Shown here piece by piece: positions 24,550 to 34,720 of a stretch of 44,799 nucleotides of DNA; position 1 is the first letter of the stretch, and each line of letters starts with the position of its first letter. Below the pieces are notes generated by a model. It was given only the letters and a program-made list of their open reading frames with translations. It was not told where the DNA came from and ran no database searches. This stretch comes from Anaerobranca californiensis DSM 14826 (lineage in GTDB: Bacteria; Bacillota; Proteinivoracia; Proteinivoracales; Proteinivoracaceae), in assembly GCF_900142275.1 (NCBI RefSeq), contig NZ_FRAI01000020.1:1-44799 (forward strand), in the 5' to 3' direction. The position numbers and the translations under genes are program-made.

Positions 24550-25671
24550 ATGGATGTTCAATATATGAAAAGGGCAATAGAGTTGGCTCAAAAAGGATGG
24601 GGTAAAACAAGGCCTAACCCTCTAGTTGGGGCAGTTATAGTAAAAGGGGATAAAATAATTGCTGAGGGCTTCCATCAAGCTTATGGAAGGGACCATGCTG
24701 AAGTAGATGCTTTAAAAAAAATTAATTTTAATGGGGAAGGAGCGACCCTTTATGTTAATCTTGAACCCTGTTCCCATTACGGAAAGACTCCACCTTGTAC
24801 CGAAGCAATAATTAAAAGCGGAATAAAAAAAGTTGTCGTTGCTATGAAAGATCCCAATCCATTGGTTGCTGGGAAAGGATTAAAGATTTTAAGGGAAAAT
24901 GGAATAGAAGTTGTATCAGGAATACTAGAAAAGGAAGCGAGGGAATTAAACGAAATTTTTATAAAATATATTACTACCAATATACCCTTTTGTATTATGA
25001 AAGTGGCTATGACGCTAGATGGAAAAATAGCAACATATAACGGGGATTCTAAATGGATTACCGATGAAGATTCTAGAAATTATGTCCATCATATAAGAAG
25101 CAGAATTTCTAGTATTATGGTGGGTATTAATACTATACTCTATGACAATCCCCAGTTAAATATTAGAATAAAAGGACTAGAAGTAAATCAACCCTTAAGG
25201 GTTATTGTAGATTCACAACTGAGAATTCCCCTTGATAGTAATGTTGTTAAAACTGCTGATCAACAACGGACTTTAATAGCTACAACAGAATTTGTATCAT
25301 CTGAAAAGATTTCTAGATTAGAGGAAAAAAATGTAGAGGTATTAACCATTCAAGATATTAATGGAAGAGTAGATTTACAACAATTAATGATAGAACTGGG
25401 GATAAGGAAAATAGATAGTGTTTTATTAGAAGGGGGAGGAACCCTTAACTACTCTGCTCTAGAATCAAATATAGTAGATAAGATAATGGTCTTTATTGCA
25501 CCAAAGATTTTAGGTGGCAGAAATGCTATAACTTCTGTCGAAGGGCAAGGGAAACCTTATGTAAAAGAAGCCTTTCAATTAAAAAATTTAACCATCCGTT
25601 CCTTTAGGAAGGATGTTCTTATAGAAGGTTATATAGAAGGGAAAGATAAATATGTTTACGGGAATTATTGA
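24550..25671 (+). CDS. ribD: Bifunctional riboflavin deaminase/reductase
   Basis: This 373-residue protein has an N-terminal CMP/dCMP-type deaminase domain with zinc ligands H49, C74 and C83 and catalytic E51 (HAEVDAL, EPCSHYGKTPPC), then a C-terminal reductase domain (about 145-365) with KVAMTLDGKIAT and EGGGTLNYS. It carries out the second and third steps of riboflavin synthesis: deamination of the diaminopyrimidine, then NADPH-dependent reduction of the ribose. It is the first gene of the operon. The 3' end overlaps ribE by 20 bases. ATG 24550 follows a GAGGTGA site. Length and motifs are normal. Confidence 0.96.
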   Translation: MDVQYMKRAIELAQKGWGKTRPNPLVGAVIVKGDKIIAEGFHQAYGRDHAEVDALKKINFNGEGATLYVNLEPCSHYGKTPPCTEAIIKSGIKKVVVAMKDPNPLVAGKGLKILRENGIEVVSGILEKEARELNEIFIKYITTNIPFCIMKVAMTLDGKIATYNGDSKWITDEDSRNYVHHIRSRISSIMVGINTILYDNPQLNIRIKGLEVNQPLRVIVDSQLRIPLDSNVVKTADQQRTLIATTEFVSSEKISRLEEKNVEVLTIQDINGRVDLQQLMIELGIRKIDSVLLEGGGTLNYSALESNIVDKIMVFIAPKILGGRNAITSVEGQGKPYVKEAFQLKNLTIRSFRKDVLIEGYIEGKDKYVYGNY

Positions 25672-26308
25672 AGAAGTAGGTAAAATCAAAGGTGTTCAAA
25701 AAAGGGGAGATGGTGCCAGTATTGTTATCGAAGCTAAAAAGGTGTTAGAAGATGTGAAATTAGGAGATAGTATTGCTACTAACGGGGTTTGTTTGACCGT
25801 TAAATCCTTTGATACTAATAGTTTTAGTGTTGATGTAATGGCTGAGACTATGAGAAAAAGTAATTTGAAATTTTTAAATATAGGGGATAAGGTTAATCTT
25901 GAAAGGGCAGTAGCAATTGGGACAAGACTTGGTGGTCATCTAGTAAGTGGTCATATTGATGATGTAGGAGTAATTAAACAATATAAAAAAGAGGGTAACG
26001 CTGTGTGGGTAACTATCCACCCACCACAAAATTTATTAAAATATATTATCCATAAAGGCTCTATAGCAGTGGATGGTATTAGCCTAACTGTAGCCTATGT
26101 AGATGATAAGGTTTTTAAAGTATCTATTATACCCCATACAAGGGATGAGACTACATTACTTGATAAAGGTGTTGGAAGCTGGGTAAATCTCGAGTGTGAT
26201 ATAGTTGGAAAGTATATAGAAAAATTATTGCAAGGTAATACACTTAAAAAAGAGGAGAAAAAAGAAATAACTATGGACTTTTTGGCCAAATACGGTTTTG
26301 ACCGATAG
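25652..26308 (+). CDS. ribE: Riboflavin synthase, alpha subunit
   Basis: This 218-residue protein is made of two tandem lumazine-binding repeats. The first begins [10 protein letters not shown] (1-10) and the second contains [12 protein letters not shown] (about 90-101). It dismutates two molecules of 6,7-dimethyl-8-ribityllumazine into riboflavin and a pyrimidine that is reused. It starts inside the end of ribD and ends 14 bases before ribBA, indicating coupled translation. The short C-terminal tail after the second repeat is normal. Gene naming varies (ribE in Firmicutes, ribC in others). Confidence 0.95.
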   Translation: MFTGIIEEVGKIKGVQKRGDGASIVIEAKKVLEDVKLGDSIATNGVCLTVKSFDTNSFSVDVMAETMRKSNLKFLNIGDKVNLERAVAIGTRLGGHLVSGHIDDVGVIKQYKKEGNAVWVTIHPPQNLLKYIIHKGSIAVDGISLTVAYVDDKVFKVSIIPHTRDETTLLDKGVGSWVNLECDIVGKYIEKLLQGNTLKKEEKKEITMDFLAKYGFDR

Positions 26309-26322
26309 GGAGGATGAATAGT

Positions 26323-27525
26323 ATGGAATTTAAATTTAATACAATAGAAGAAGCTATTGAAGAAATAAGGCAGGGAAAGATGATTGTAGTTGTTGATGAT
26401 GAAGAACGGGAAAATGAAGGTGATCTTGTTGCTGCTGCTCAATTGATAACCGCTGAAACAATTAATTTTATGGCTAAATATGGTAGAGGATTAATTTGTC
26501 TTCCAATGACCGAGGAGAGATTAATAGAATTAGATTTACCTCAAATGGTTACAATGAATACCGACCAACATTGTACAGCATTTACTGTTTCTATCGATGC
26601 AATAGAAACCACTACCGGTATATCAGCACCGGAAAGGGCACTTACTATTCGCAAAGCAGTTTCTAGTGATGCAAAGCCAGAGGATTTTAAACGACCAGGG
26701 CACGTTTTCCCTTTAGCTGCAAAAAAAGGTGGAGTTTTAACTAGAGCAGGACATACCGAAGCTGCTGTAGATTTAGCCCGTTTAGCAGGATTATATCCTG
26801 CAGGGGTAATTTGTGAGATTATGAATGACGACGGAACTATGGCAAGGGTACCCCAACTAATGGAATTTGTTAGTAAATATCAATTAAAAATCATTACCAT
26901 CGCAGATTTGATTGCATATCGAAGAAAGACTGAGAAATTGATTCGTCGAGTTACAGAAGCTAATATGCCAACTAAATATGGAGAATTTAAAATTGTAGGA
27001 TATGAAAACATACTTAATAATGAACATCATTTGGCATTAGTTAAAGGAAAAGTTGAAGGATATGAACCAGTTTTAGTTAGGGTACACTCTGAATGTTTAA
27101 CCGGTGACGCCCTTGGCTCCCTCCGTTGTGATTGTGGTGATCAATTAACAGTTGCAATGAAAAAAATTGATGAAGAAGGGAAAGGAGTTATTCTCTATAT
27201 GAAGCAAGAAGGCCGGGGAATAGGCCTTATAAACAAGTTAAAAGCTTATGCTTTACAGGATCAAGGCTATGATACTGTAGAAGCCAATTTAGCATTAGGG
27301 TTTCCAGCAGATATGAGAGACTATGGTATAGGGGCACAAATTTTAAAGGATTTAGGAATCCACAAAATCAAGTTAATGACAAACAATCCTAAAAAATTGG
27401 CAGGTCTATCTGGCTATGATCTAGAAATTGTAGATAGGGTACCAATTCAGATGAATCACAATAAAAGAAATGAATATTACTTGAAAATTAAAAAAGAAAA
27501 ATTAGGGCATATGCTAAAATTTTAA
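26323..27525 (+). CDS. ribBA: Bifunctional DHBP synthase / GTP cyclohydrolase II
   Basis: This protein has 400 residues from ATG 26323, with AGGGAGG 9 bases upstream; the ATG at 26314 directly abuts that site and is unlikely. The N-terminal 3,4-dihydroxy-2-butanone-4-phosphate synthase domain (1-200) has [12 protein letters not shown] and [11 protein letters not shown]. The C-terminal GTP cyclohydrolase II domain (about 205-400) has the zinc cysteine cluster [17 protein letters not shown] and EGRGIGL. Together they supply both precursors of riboflavin from ribulose-5-phosphate and GTP. Third gene of the operon, 14 bases before ribH. Confidence 0.96.
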   Translation: MEFKFNTIEEAIEEIRQGKMIVVVDDEERENEGDLVAAAQLITAETINFMAKYGRGLICLPMTEERLIELDLPQMVTMNTDQHCTAFTVSIDAIETTTGISAPERALTIRKAVSSDAKPEDFKRPGHVFPLAAKKGGVLTRAGHTEAAVDLARLAGLYPAGVICEIMNDDGTMARVPQLMEFVSKYQLKIITIADLIAYRRKTEKLIRRVTEANMPTKYGEFKIVGYENILNNEHHLALVKGKVEGYEPVLVRVHSECLTGDALGSLRCDCGDQLTVAMKKIDEEGKGVILYMKQEGRGIGLINKLKAYALQDQGYDTVEANLALGFPADMRDYGIGAQILKDLGIHKIKLMTNNPKKLAGLSGYDLEIVDRVPIQMNHNKRNEYYLKIKKEKLGHMLKF

Positions 27526-27539
27526 AGGAGGAATTAATT

Positions 27540-28001
27540 ATGAAAATGTATGAAGGTAAGTTAGTAGCAGAAGGGTTAAAATTTGCAATTATTGTTGGTC
27601 GATTCAATGAATTTATAGGGAGCAAACTGTTATCAGGAGCAGTTGATGCTATCAGAAGGCATGGAGGTATGGAAGAAAATATTGAAATTACATGGGTACC
27701 AGGAGCCTTTGAAATTCCTTTAGTAGCAAAAAAATTAGCTAAATCTGGTAGATATGATGCAGTTATTTGTTTAGGAGCAGTAATTCGAGGAGCTACACCC
27801 CATTTTGATTATGTAGCTAGCGAAGTATCTAAAGGGGTTGCATCTGTAGGATTAGAGACAGAAGTCCCAACTATTTTTGGAGTCCTAACCACCGATACAA
27901 TAGAGCAGGCTATTGAAAGAGCAGGAACAAAGGCAGGTAATAAAGGGTTTGAGGCAGCTGTTACCGCAATTGAAATGGCTAATTTACTAAAAGAACTGTA
28001 A
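27540..28001 (+). CDS. ribH: 6,7-Dimethyl-8-ribityllumazine synthase
   Basis: This 153-residue protein is of standard size. It begins with the usual MYEGKL block, has VGRFNEFI, the substrate-binding VPGAFEIPL and [14 protein letters not shown], and ends in a helix rich in small residues. It condenses the two products of RibBA/RibD into lumazine, the substrate of RibE, and forms 60-mer capsids or pentamers in known cases. AAAGGAGG precedes ATG 27540. It is the last gene of the rib operon. No ribU transporter or ribF is linked here. Confidence 0.96.
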   Translation: MKMYEGKLVAEGLKFAIIVGRFNEFIGSKLLSGAVDAIRRHGGMEENIEITWVPGAFEIPLVAKKLAKSGRYDAVICLGAVIRGATPHFDYVASEVSKGVASVGLETEVPTIFGVLTTDTIEQAIERAGTKAGNKGFEAAVTAIEMANLLKEL

Positions 28002-28105
28002 GAATATAAGTTCAAAAACCTACCCAAACATTAGGAAATATGATATAATTTTTTAAATTAATTGATACATCAAAATACTTTCGCTAGAAGAGAGGGGATG
28101 GTTCG

Positions 28106-30553
28106 GTGTTCAAACTGTGGATGAAAAAAAGAAAAAGCGAGGAGTTAAATAAGGAAAATCCTTTTGAAGAACAACTTAACGGGCGAGGTAAATTAGTAAA
28201 GCTTAAGCAAAATGAAGAAAATCTTTTACAGAATTTAGACATTAGAATTAAAGACACCCAAAACCAAACGGAAAATTTAATTAGTATCATTGAAGCCATT
28301 TCCAAAAGGGTTGAAGAACAAGTAAAGTATATTAATCATGTTGTCGATGAAATGACCAACTACTCTGCCATGGCAGAGGAATTAGCTGCCAGCTCTGATT
28401 CCTCTTATCAAACAGCTAAAAATACATTAGATGTCATTGAAGAAGGGAATGAAGCAGTACATAATACCTTAGAAGCTATGGAAGAAATTAAAAAATCCAT
28501 AACTTCTGTTATGGATGAAATAACAGATTTAAAATCTGCCGCTCAACAAATTGATAGTATTTTAGGGATAATTAAAGGCATTGCCGATCAAACCAATTTA
28601 TTATCATTAAATGCAGCCATTGAAGCGGCTAGGGCAGGGGAAGCGGGTTTGGGTTTTGCCGTCGTTGCCAAAGAAGTTAAGGTATTAGCTGATAAAAGTG
28701 CAAAATCCGCCGATGATATATCTAAAATTATTGAGAACATCAACTTAAATGTTGCGAAAACAGTTACTGCCATAGAAAAGAGTAATCAAAAAATAATTGA
28801 GGGTTCAAAGATAGCGGAAAAGTCTAATATATCCTTTAATAAAATTCAAACATCTATAAATCAGTTAATTGCTAGTATGAAAGAGATAAACAGTTCCATT
28901 AACGAACAAAGCAGTAGTTTAGAGGCAATACTAATGTCTACAGACAATATGACAAATATCTCAGAAAAAACCATGTCTATGGTGGAAAGTGCTTTAATGA
29001 ACACCCAGTTTACCAAAGCTGCGTTAACAGCTTTAGGACAAGTAGCCCTTTTGTTGAACCAGATGACAAAGGAATTGATTAAAGAAACTGTAGAAGCTGA
29101 AAAAGAGCCTATTAGTTTATCATTTTACTTTGGCGGTTCCTTACCTAGTTTAGACCCCGCCATCAACAATAGTATAGAAGATGTAAGATTTTTATCAAAT
29201 ATCCATGCCGGCCTACTTACCACCAGTGAAAGTGGAGATGTATTACCTGCCTTAGCTAAAAACTGGTATGTTGAAGATGATAACTTAACTTGGGTATTTA
29301 ATATTAGGAATAATGCCACTTTCCATAATGGTAAAAAGATCTATGCAAAACATATCAAATACTGTTTAGAAAGGGTATTGTCACCAAAACTCAATTCCCC
29401 TAATACCTGGTTTATCGACTATATAGAGGGTGCTAAAGAATATATGGAAGGAAAAATGCAGGAAGTAAAGGGAATAAAGGTTTTGGGGGACTATAGTTTA
29501 TCAATTAAGCTTTCTATACCCTTTAGCGGTTTTTTGCTGTTTTTATCCCAACCTTGTTTTGCTGTGATGGACCCTCAAGAAGTAGAACAAGGGCGATTTG
29601 TAGGTTGTGGAGCTTATATAGTTGAAGAGGTCAACGAAAGTGGTTATAAACTTAAAGCCTTTGAAAATTATTTTGGTGGAAAACCTTACTGTGATTATAT
29701 TGATGTGGTAAAAAAAGATGATAACCCTTTAGAAAGCTTTAAGGATAAAAAATACGATTTCTTTATTATTTCAGGTAAAAAAGAGTTAGAGGAAATTAAA
29801 GAAACCCCATATTATACTAAGTTTAAAAGTTATGAACTTCTAGGGACAATCTATATTGGCTTTAAAATCAAAAATACCGATTCGCCTTTCACTAAAAAAG
29901 GGGTAAGAAAAGCCTTTAACTATGCAATCAACAAAAAGAGAATTGTAGAAGAATTGACAGGGGGATTAGGCTCTGAAGCAAAATGTGTAATACCTGCGGG
30001 GTTAATTCCCACTGACCATGTCAAAGGCTATGAATATAACCCTGAAAAAGCAAAAGAGATATTAAGGAAAGAAAAGGTAAATTTAAGTAGGACCGTTAGC
30101 ATCCTTTGTGGACCCAAAACCCATCCAGTATTAAAATTTATTGAAGAAGATCTAAAGGCAATAGGTTTAACTTGTAAATATACCAATGTATCCAATGAAG
30201 AATATAGGTCCCCTAATCTATATAAGGGTTATGATATTTTCTTCTACGGCTGGTATGCCGATGCCATGGAACCATCTTCCTTTATCGAACCACTATTCGT
30301 TACAGGAAGTACTTCCAATTTATGTGGCTATGAAAATGATTATTTAGATAAACTATTAAAACTGGCGAAAGAGACTACTAACCCTATTAGAAGATTAGAA
30401 TATTATAAGGAAATTCAACAAATTTTATCTGAAGATGCACCATGTATTCCCTTATATCATCCCCAAAATGGTATAATTACCCAAGAAGGGGTTTTTAATG
30501 TCAATTTATCTAATATAGCCATGATCAAATTTGACAATATTATTAAAGGATAA
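28106..30553 (+). CDS. Soluble chemoreceptor signalling domain fused to a family-5 solute-binding domain
   Basis: This 815-residue protein has no signal peptide and no transmembrane segment. Residues about 35-330 form a methyl-accepting chemotaxis signalling domain: a long coiled coil with the conserved hairpin tip [20 protein letters not shown] (160-179) followed by [22 protein letters not shown]. Residues about 336-815 are a complete SBP_bac_5 (OppA/DppA-type) domain: [11 protein letters not shown] at the start, [27 protein letters not shown]-type strands, [39 protein letters not shown] and [12 protein letters not shown]-like near the end (here [12 protein letters not shown]). Such binding proteins normally work outside the membrane; here the domain should be cytoplasmic and C-terminal to the signalling domain. 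GTG 28106 has AGAGGGG 8 bases upstream. A TATAAT at 28044-28049 may belong to its own promoter. It probably senses an internal peptide or other ligand and controls CheA. Confidence 0.88.
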   Translation: MFKLWMKKRKSEELNKENPFEEQLNGRGKLVKLKQNEENLLQNLDIRIKDTQNQTENLISIIEAISKRVEEQVKYINHVVDEMTNYSAMAEELAASSDSSYQTAKNTLDVIEEGNEAVHNTLEAMEEIKKSITSVMDEITDLKSAAQQIDSILGIIKGIADQTNLLSLNAAIEAARAGEAGLGFAVVAKEVKVLADKSAKSADDISKIIENINLNVAKTVTAIEKSNQKIIEGSKIAEKSNISFNKIQTSINQLIASMKEINSSINEQSSSLEAILMSTDNMTNISEKTMSMVESALMNTQFTKAALTALGQVALLLNQMTKELIKETVEAEKEPISLSFYFGGSLPSLDPAINNSIEDVRFLSNIHAGLLTTSESGDVLPALAKNWYVEDDNLTWVFNIRNNATFHNGKKIYAKHIKYCLERVLSPKLNSPNTWFIDYIEGAKEYMEGKMQEVKGIKVLGDYSLSIKLSIPFSGFLLFLSQPCFAVMDPQEVEQGRFVGCGAYIVEEVNESGYKLKAFENYFGGKPYCDYIDVVKKDDNPLESFKDKKYDFFIISGKKELEEIKETPYYTKFKSYELLGTIYIGFKIKNTDSPFTKKGVRKAFNYAINKKRIVEELTGGLGSEAKCVIPAGLIPTDHVKGYEYNPEKAKEILRKEKVNLSRTVSILCGPKTHPVLKFIEEDLKAIGLTCKYTNVSNEEYRSPNLYKGYDIFFYGWYADAMEPSSFIEPLFVTGSTSNLCGYENDYLDKLLKLAKETTNPIRRLEYYKEIQQILSEDAPCIPLYHPQNGIITQEGVFNVNLSNIAMIKFDNIIKG

Positions 30554-30562
30554 TCAAAATAA

Positions 30563-30594
30563 ACCCCACTTTACCGTTAGGAAGTGGGGTATTA
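30563..30594 (+). terminator. Terminator-like hairpin after the chemoreceptor gene
   Basis: ACCCCACTT (30563-30571) pairs perfectly with AAGTGGGGT (30582-30590), but the tail ATTATAAC is poor in T, so efficiency is uncertain. Confidence 0.5.
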
Positions 30595-30638
30595 TAACAA
30601 TATTGGATATGTCATATATAAAAAAGGAGGTAATTTTT

Positions 30639-31661
30639 ATGAGTAAAGTCTATTACATAAAAAATACTGGGAAGGATTACAAAAAATTAGGGGTAGATGC
30701 TTTGAAGTTATTAAAGACAGTAGTAGCAGATACAAAACATCAATTTACAAAGGAAGTCCCAATAAAAGTCCATTTTGGAGAAAGGGGTAACAAAACCTTT
30801 ATACCAGCTACCTGCTATGATGAAATTATCCATTACTTAAAGGAAATTGGCATATCTCCATCCTTTATTGAGACAAATGTTTTATACAGAGGGGCAAGGA
30901 CTACAAAGGAAAAACACATAGAAACTGCTAGAAGCCATGGTTTTACCCAAATCCCAATTATAATAGCAGATGGAGATATAGGTACAGACTACTACGAGGT
31001 CCCAATAGACAAAGAATATATTAAAAAATGTAAAATCGGGAAGGAGTTTAGTAGATACAGTCAATTTATAGTAATGAGTCATTTCAAGGGCCATGGAAGT
31101 GCTGGGTTTGGAGGAGCATTAAAACAGTTGGCTATGGGCTTTGCCTCTAGGGGTGGGAAATTAGATCAACATTCAGATATAGTTCCAATAGTCAATGGGG
31201 AAAAATGTATAAGTTGTGGATTTTGTGTGGATAAGTGCGATTTTGAGGCAATAGAATTAGCACCAAAGGCAATTATTGACAGCGAAAAATGTGTCGGTTG
31301 TGCCGGATGTATTGCCGTATGCCCTGAAGGTGCCATTAAAAACAGCTGGGGAGGAACACACTTTTTGGAAAAATTAGCGGAATATGCCTATGGTGCGGCA
31401 AAGGATAAGGATATTATCTATATTACCTTTGTCCACAACATTACAAAGGATTGTGATTGTATTGGTAGAAGTATGGAAGTAATTACAGATAATATCGGAG
31501 TTTTAGCGGGGAAAGATCCTATAGCTTTAGATACCGCCTGTTTAGATTTAGTTCAGAAATCCAGTGGGCAAAAACTCTTCGAAGAAGGTCGGATTACCTT
31601 ACATCATGCTGAAAAAATTGGCTTAGGCAGGATGAACTATCAGCTAATTGAAGTTCAGTAA
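30639..31661 (+). CDS. DUF362 protein with two [4Fe-4S] ferredoxin motifs
   Basis: This protein has 340 residues from ATG 30639, preceded by AAAGGAGG at 8 bases; an ORF reaching back to 30531 is not credible because it would overlap the chemoreceptor gene. A DUF362 domain (about 1-185, with HFKGHGSAGFGGALKQL at 148-164) is followed by a 2[4Fe-4S] ferredoxin insert with C190-C193-C196-C200 and C218-C221-C224-C228. A DUF362 tail follows, with GKDPIALDTACLDLV. The family is common in anaerobes and its reaction is unknown; an electron-transfer role is inferred from the clusters. It is followed by an amidohydrolase 50 bases on. Confidence 0.9.
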   Translation: MSKVYYIKNTGKDYKKLGVDALKLLKTVVADTKHQFTKEVPIKVHFGERGNKTFIPATCYDEIIHYLKEIGISPSFIETNVLYRGARTTKEKHIETARSHGFTQIPIIIADGDIGTDYYEVPIDKEYIKKCKIGKEFSRYSQFIVMSHFKGHGSAGFGGALKQLAMGFASRGGKLDQHSDIVPIVNGEKCISCGFCVDKCDFEAIELAPKAIIDSEKCVGCAGCIAVCPEGAIKNSWGGTHFLEKLAEYAYGAAKDKDIIYITFVHNITKDCDCIGRSMEVITDNIGVLAGKDPIALDTACLDLVQKSSGQKLFEEGRITLHHAEKIGLGRMNYQLIEVQ

Positions 31662-31711
31662 AAAGGTGATAGATTAGGTTAAAAAATAACTAAGATAAAT
31701 GGAGTGATAAA

Positions 31712-33304
31712 GTGAAGGTTATACTAATAAATGGCAAAATTTATGTAGAAAAAAATAAGTTTTGCCAAGGGCTATTGATAGAAAATGGTATTATTAGAGC
31801 AATAGGTTCTAATGAAGAAATGGCTAACTTAACAGGGGATAAAGTTGATAAAGTTATAGACCTCCAAGGGAAAACAGTACTTCCCGGTTTTAATGATAGT
31901 CATTTGCACTTGTCGGGAATAGGTGCTGAAATGGTAAATTGTAACTTAAAGGGAACGAAATCTATTGATGAAATTATCCAGCGGGGAAAAGAATTTTTAA
32001 AGGCAAATCCCCAGATTAAAGTCCTTTATGGTAGAGGTTGGAACCAAGATTATTTTATATATGGAGAAAAAAGACTTTTAAACAGATTGGATCTAGATAA
32101 AATATCTTCTGAAATTCCCATAATTTTTGAAAGGGTTTGTGGACATTTAGCAGTAGGAAATACAAAAGCAATAGAAATTTTAGGGATAGATGGAACTAAT
32201 ACAATTGATGGTGGTACTATTGAAGTTGATGCTGAGGGTAAACCTAATGGGGTATTCACTGAAAGTGCTATAAGTTTACTCCATACATTGATACCACCTA
32301 AAAGTGATGAAGACAGGGAAAGGGAATTTTTAAAAGCTATGGATTACGCCTTAAGTCAAGGGATAACATCGGTACAATCCTGCGACATTATGGATAGTAA
32401 ATCAGAGGTTGTCTTTAAAATTATAAAAGACCTATTTATCAATAAAAAGTTAAAAATCCGCTATAGCCATCAATTCAACTATCAAAGGATTGAAGACTTT
32501 AATAATTATTTATACACAGAATTTAACTCAGAAGGTTATGATGAAAAATTTTTATCAAAGGGTGGATTAAAGCTATTTAACGATGGATCTTTGGGGGCAA
32601 GGACAGCATTATTGTCAGAGGATTATAAAGATGCACCGGGAATAAAGGGGGTAGAAGTGTTAACAGAAAAAGAGTTAATGGATTTAGTAAAATTGGCAAC
32701 AGAAAATAAAATAAGGGTAGTAACCCATGCCATTGGCGATGGGGCTATTAAAAGGGTTATCAATGTCTATCAAAAAAGTATCGAAAATTGGGGGAATAAA
32801 GATAATGAACTGCGCCATGGTATAATCCATTGCCAAATAACTACAATGGAACAACTTAAAAGGATTGCTAACTTAAAAATCCCTGTAATGTATCAACCGA
32901 TATTTTTAGATTATGATAGAAAAATAGTAGAAAATAGGGTAGGTAAAAAATTAGCAAGTACTTCTTATGCTTTTAATACCTTACATAAACTAGGAGGAAA
33001 GATAAGTTTTGGCACCGACGCACCGGTGGAAGATTGCAATCCCTTTAGAAATCTCTATTTTGCAGTGACAAGGGGTGGGTACAATATGGAGGAAAAAATG
33101 GAATTAACAACTGCCATTGATGCATATACTATAGGAAGTGCATTCAATGAAGGTAAAGAAAATTTTAAAGGAAGATTAAATTTAGGCTTTGTAGCTGATT
33201 TAATTGTGTTAAATAAAGATATTTTTAAAGTGCCAGAAGAGGAAATAAAGGATATAAAGGTAGAAATGGCAATGGTAAATGGAGAAATAGTATATCAAAG
33301 CTAA
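31712..33304 (+). CDS. YtcJ-type metal-dependent amidohydrolase
   Basis: This 530-residue protein of the amidohydrolase superfamily begins with a beta-sandwich piece (VILINGKIYV), continues with the metal motif GFNDSHLHLSG (about 67-77) and the barrel histidines in THAIGDGA and HGIIHCQ, and has the catalytic aspartate in FGTDAPVED. The C-terminal strand returns to the sandwich (NLGFVADLIVLNKDIF). YtcJ-like enzymes hydrolyse amide or formamide bonds (for example NfdA), but the substrate here is unknown. GTG 31712 has GGAG about 7 bases upstream. It probably shares a transcript with the DUF362 gene. Confidence 0.88.
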   Translation: MKVILINGKIYVEKNKFCQGLLIENGIIRAIGSNEEMANLTGDKVDKVIDLQGKTVLPGFNDSHLHLSGIGAEMVNCNLKGTKSIDEIIQRGKEFLKANPQIKVLYGRGWNQDYFIYGEKRLLNRLDLDKISSEIPIIFERVCGHLAVGNTKAIEILGIDGTNTIDGGTIEVDAEGKPNGVFTESAISLLHTLIPPKSDEDREREFLKAMDYALSQGITSVQSCDIMDSKSEVVFKIIKDLFINKKLKIRYSHQFNYQRIEDFNNYLYTEFNSEGYDEKFLSKGGLKLFNDGSLGARTALLSEDYKDAPGIKGVEVLTEKELMDLVKLATENKIRVVTHAIGDGAIKRVINVYQKSIENWGNKDNELRHGIIHCQITTMEQLKRIANLKIPVMYQPIFLDYDRKIVENRVGKKLASTSYAFNTLHKLGGKISFGTDAPVEDCNPFRNLYFAVTRGGYNMEEKMELTTAIDAYTIGSAFNEGKENFKGRLNLGFVADLIVLNKDIFKVPEEEIKDIKVEMAMVNGEIVYQS

Positions 33305-33388
33305 AAAAGCCCTTTACTTTTATAACCTAATGAAAAAAGCAAACTAATAACTCTTTAAAAATACTATAAAATTTTATAAAAATATAAC

Positions 33389-33413
33389 AAAAAAAGGGGT
33401 TTTCCCTTTTTTT
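33389..33413. terminator. Bidirectional terminator
   Basis: AAAAAAAGGG (33389-33398) pairs with CCCTTTTTTT (33404-33413). It sits between the convergent amidohydrolase gene and the phospholipase-like gene. Confidence 0.75.
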
Positions 33414-33429
33414 GCTAAGTAGAAAAGCT

Positions 33430-34017
33430 TTATAATGCCATAACCTTTCCTACTGGTAAAGTTATATTAAATTTAGAATTTTTTACTATATGATAACTGA
33501 TCAATGTGGTGGCCTTTAAGGCAAAAATTATGTCCCTTTCTAATTTTGGCGACTCCTCTAAATATTCATTTTCTAATAAAAAAATCGTTTCCTTCATATC
33601 GATGTTAAACAGGTTTTGTATTTTAAGGTTTTCCACAGTTAAAGGAGTATCATAATCCATTTTTTTAAAAAAATTGTGTAAAGCAATTTCATACATTAAG
33701 TGATTAGCAAAGCTAGGGAAATTCCCTTTATAATAATGGGGACTACAGAAAAAATCTGCTAAAAAGTGGTTAATTACCCCTAAATTTGTGGAAAAGGTCT
33801 CTAAGTCTATGTCTTGGGAATAAATTAATTTATTAGCTTCTTCTAAGATAAATTCTAAAGAATCCGTTAAAGTATGGGCCCTAGAAGATAAAGGTAAGAT
33901 TAAATCCGGTTTAATATTGCCATAGATAAAGTTATTTTTCTGGAGCTTAAAAACAAGCTTTGACTTTAAATTACCATAAACCCTTTTGGCGATTAGCATA
34001 TGGGTGTTAATTATCAT
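33430..34017 (-). CDS. Zinc-dependent phospholipase C-like protein
   Basis: This 195-residue protein of the zinc-dependent phospholipase C superfamily (Zn_dep_PLPC) has NTHMLIAKRVY at the N-terminus, FIYGNIKPDL (30-39), a conserved histidine in SRAHTL, and LGVINHFLADFFCSPHY (79-95), supplying the His/Asp ligand pattern typical of the fold. There is no signal peptide, unlike secreted clostridial toxins of this superfamily, so it is probably an intracellular housekeeping member of unknown substrate. ATG 34017 is behind AAAGGAGA. Length is normal for the short bacterial subfamily. The 135 bases upstream hold no recognised feature. Confidence 0.8.
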   Translation of the reverse strand: MIINTHMLIAKRVYGNLKSKLVFKLQKNNFIYGNIKPDLILPLSSRAHTLTDSLEFILEEANKLIYSQDIDLETFSTNLGVINHFLADFFCSPHYYKGNFPSFANHLMYEIALHNFFKKMDYDTPLTVENLKIQNLFNIDMKETIFLLENEYLEESPKLERDIIFALKATTLISYHIVKNSKFNITLPVGKVMAL

Positions 34018-34152
34018 AATAAATATATCTCCTTTTACTGATTGTTTTTAATTATAGTTTACTATAAAAATGTTAATTTAAAGCTTGTTATAGGTTATGG
34101 TATTGTAAAATCTGCTAATTTATATTTATATTTGATAATTTATTATGGACTT

Positions 34153-34686
34153 TTATCCTTTCAAATATTCTTTTCTTAACAGACCCATTATCAAAATATC
34201 GTGGTATTTACCGTCTCTGAAAAGCTCTTCCCTTAACACCCCTTCAACTTTAAAACCAACTTTTTTATAACTATTAATTGCCCTTTCGTTAAAAGAGAAT
34301 ACTTCTAGTTTAATTTTATTTATATTTAATTGTTCAAATATAAATTTTACTAAGGTATCAATTGCATCAGTACCATAACCTCTACCCCAATAATTTTTAT
34401 CACCGATAAAAATACCAATAGTGGCCCAACTATTTTTCCAGTTTATTTCATTTATACCACAACCGCCAATATACTTGCCATCTTCAAGGGTTTCAATGGC
34501 AAAAGAATAAGTTTCCTTTAATGAACTATTGCTTGCTAGCCATTTTTCTTCATCTTCTACTGTTATAGGATATGGAATTCCAGGGTTCATTAACCTTTTA
34601 ACTTCTGGATCATTCAAAAATTGTAAAATTGTACTAATATCACTTTTTTCATAAGCTCTCAATCTAACTAATTTGCCAGTATACAA
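34153..34686 (-). CDS. GNAT acetyltransferase, RimJ/RimL-like
   Basis: This 177-residue protein has the full GNAT fold: VRLRAYEKSDI at strand 1, GGCGINEINWKNSWATIGIFIG in the central sheet, the acetyl-CoA loop YWGRGYGTDA (motif RGxGT) and VFSFNERAINSYKKVGFKVEG near the end. It matches RimJ/RimL and SpeG-like enzymes that acetylate protein N-termini, polyamines or small molecules; the substrate is not readable. The ribosome site (GGAGTG) is about 12 bases from ATG 34686, a weak spacing. It may be co-transcribed with the LuxR-type gene 34 bases upstream. Confidence 0.85.
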   Translation of the reverse strand: MYTGKLVRLRAYEKSDISTILQFLNDPEVKRLMNPGIPYPITVEDEEKWLASNSSLKETYSFAIETLEDGKYIGGCGINEINWKNSWATIGIFIGDKNYWGRGYGTDAIDTLVKFIFEQLNINKIKLEVFSFNERAINSYKKVGFKVEGVLREELFRDGKYHDILIMGLLRKEYLKG

Positions 34687-34720
34687 ATTAATTCACTCCA
34701 ATCTTATTAAGTTAAAAATT

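Noticed and set aside
28021-28105. Sigma-D (flagellar/chemotaxis) promoter for the chemoreceptor fusion
   Set aside because: No TAAA-N15-GCCGATAA-like sequence is present; only a TATAAT at 28044-28049 without a good -35.
30531-30638. N-terminal extension of the DUF362 gene
   Set aside because: It would overlap the chemoreceptor gene and its downstream hairpin, while ATG 30639 has a perfect AAAGGAGG at the right distance and begins the conserved domain.
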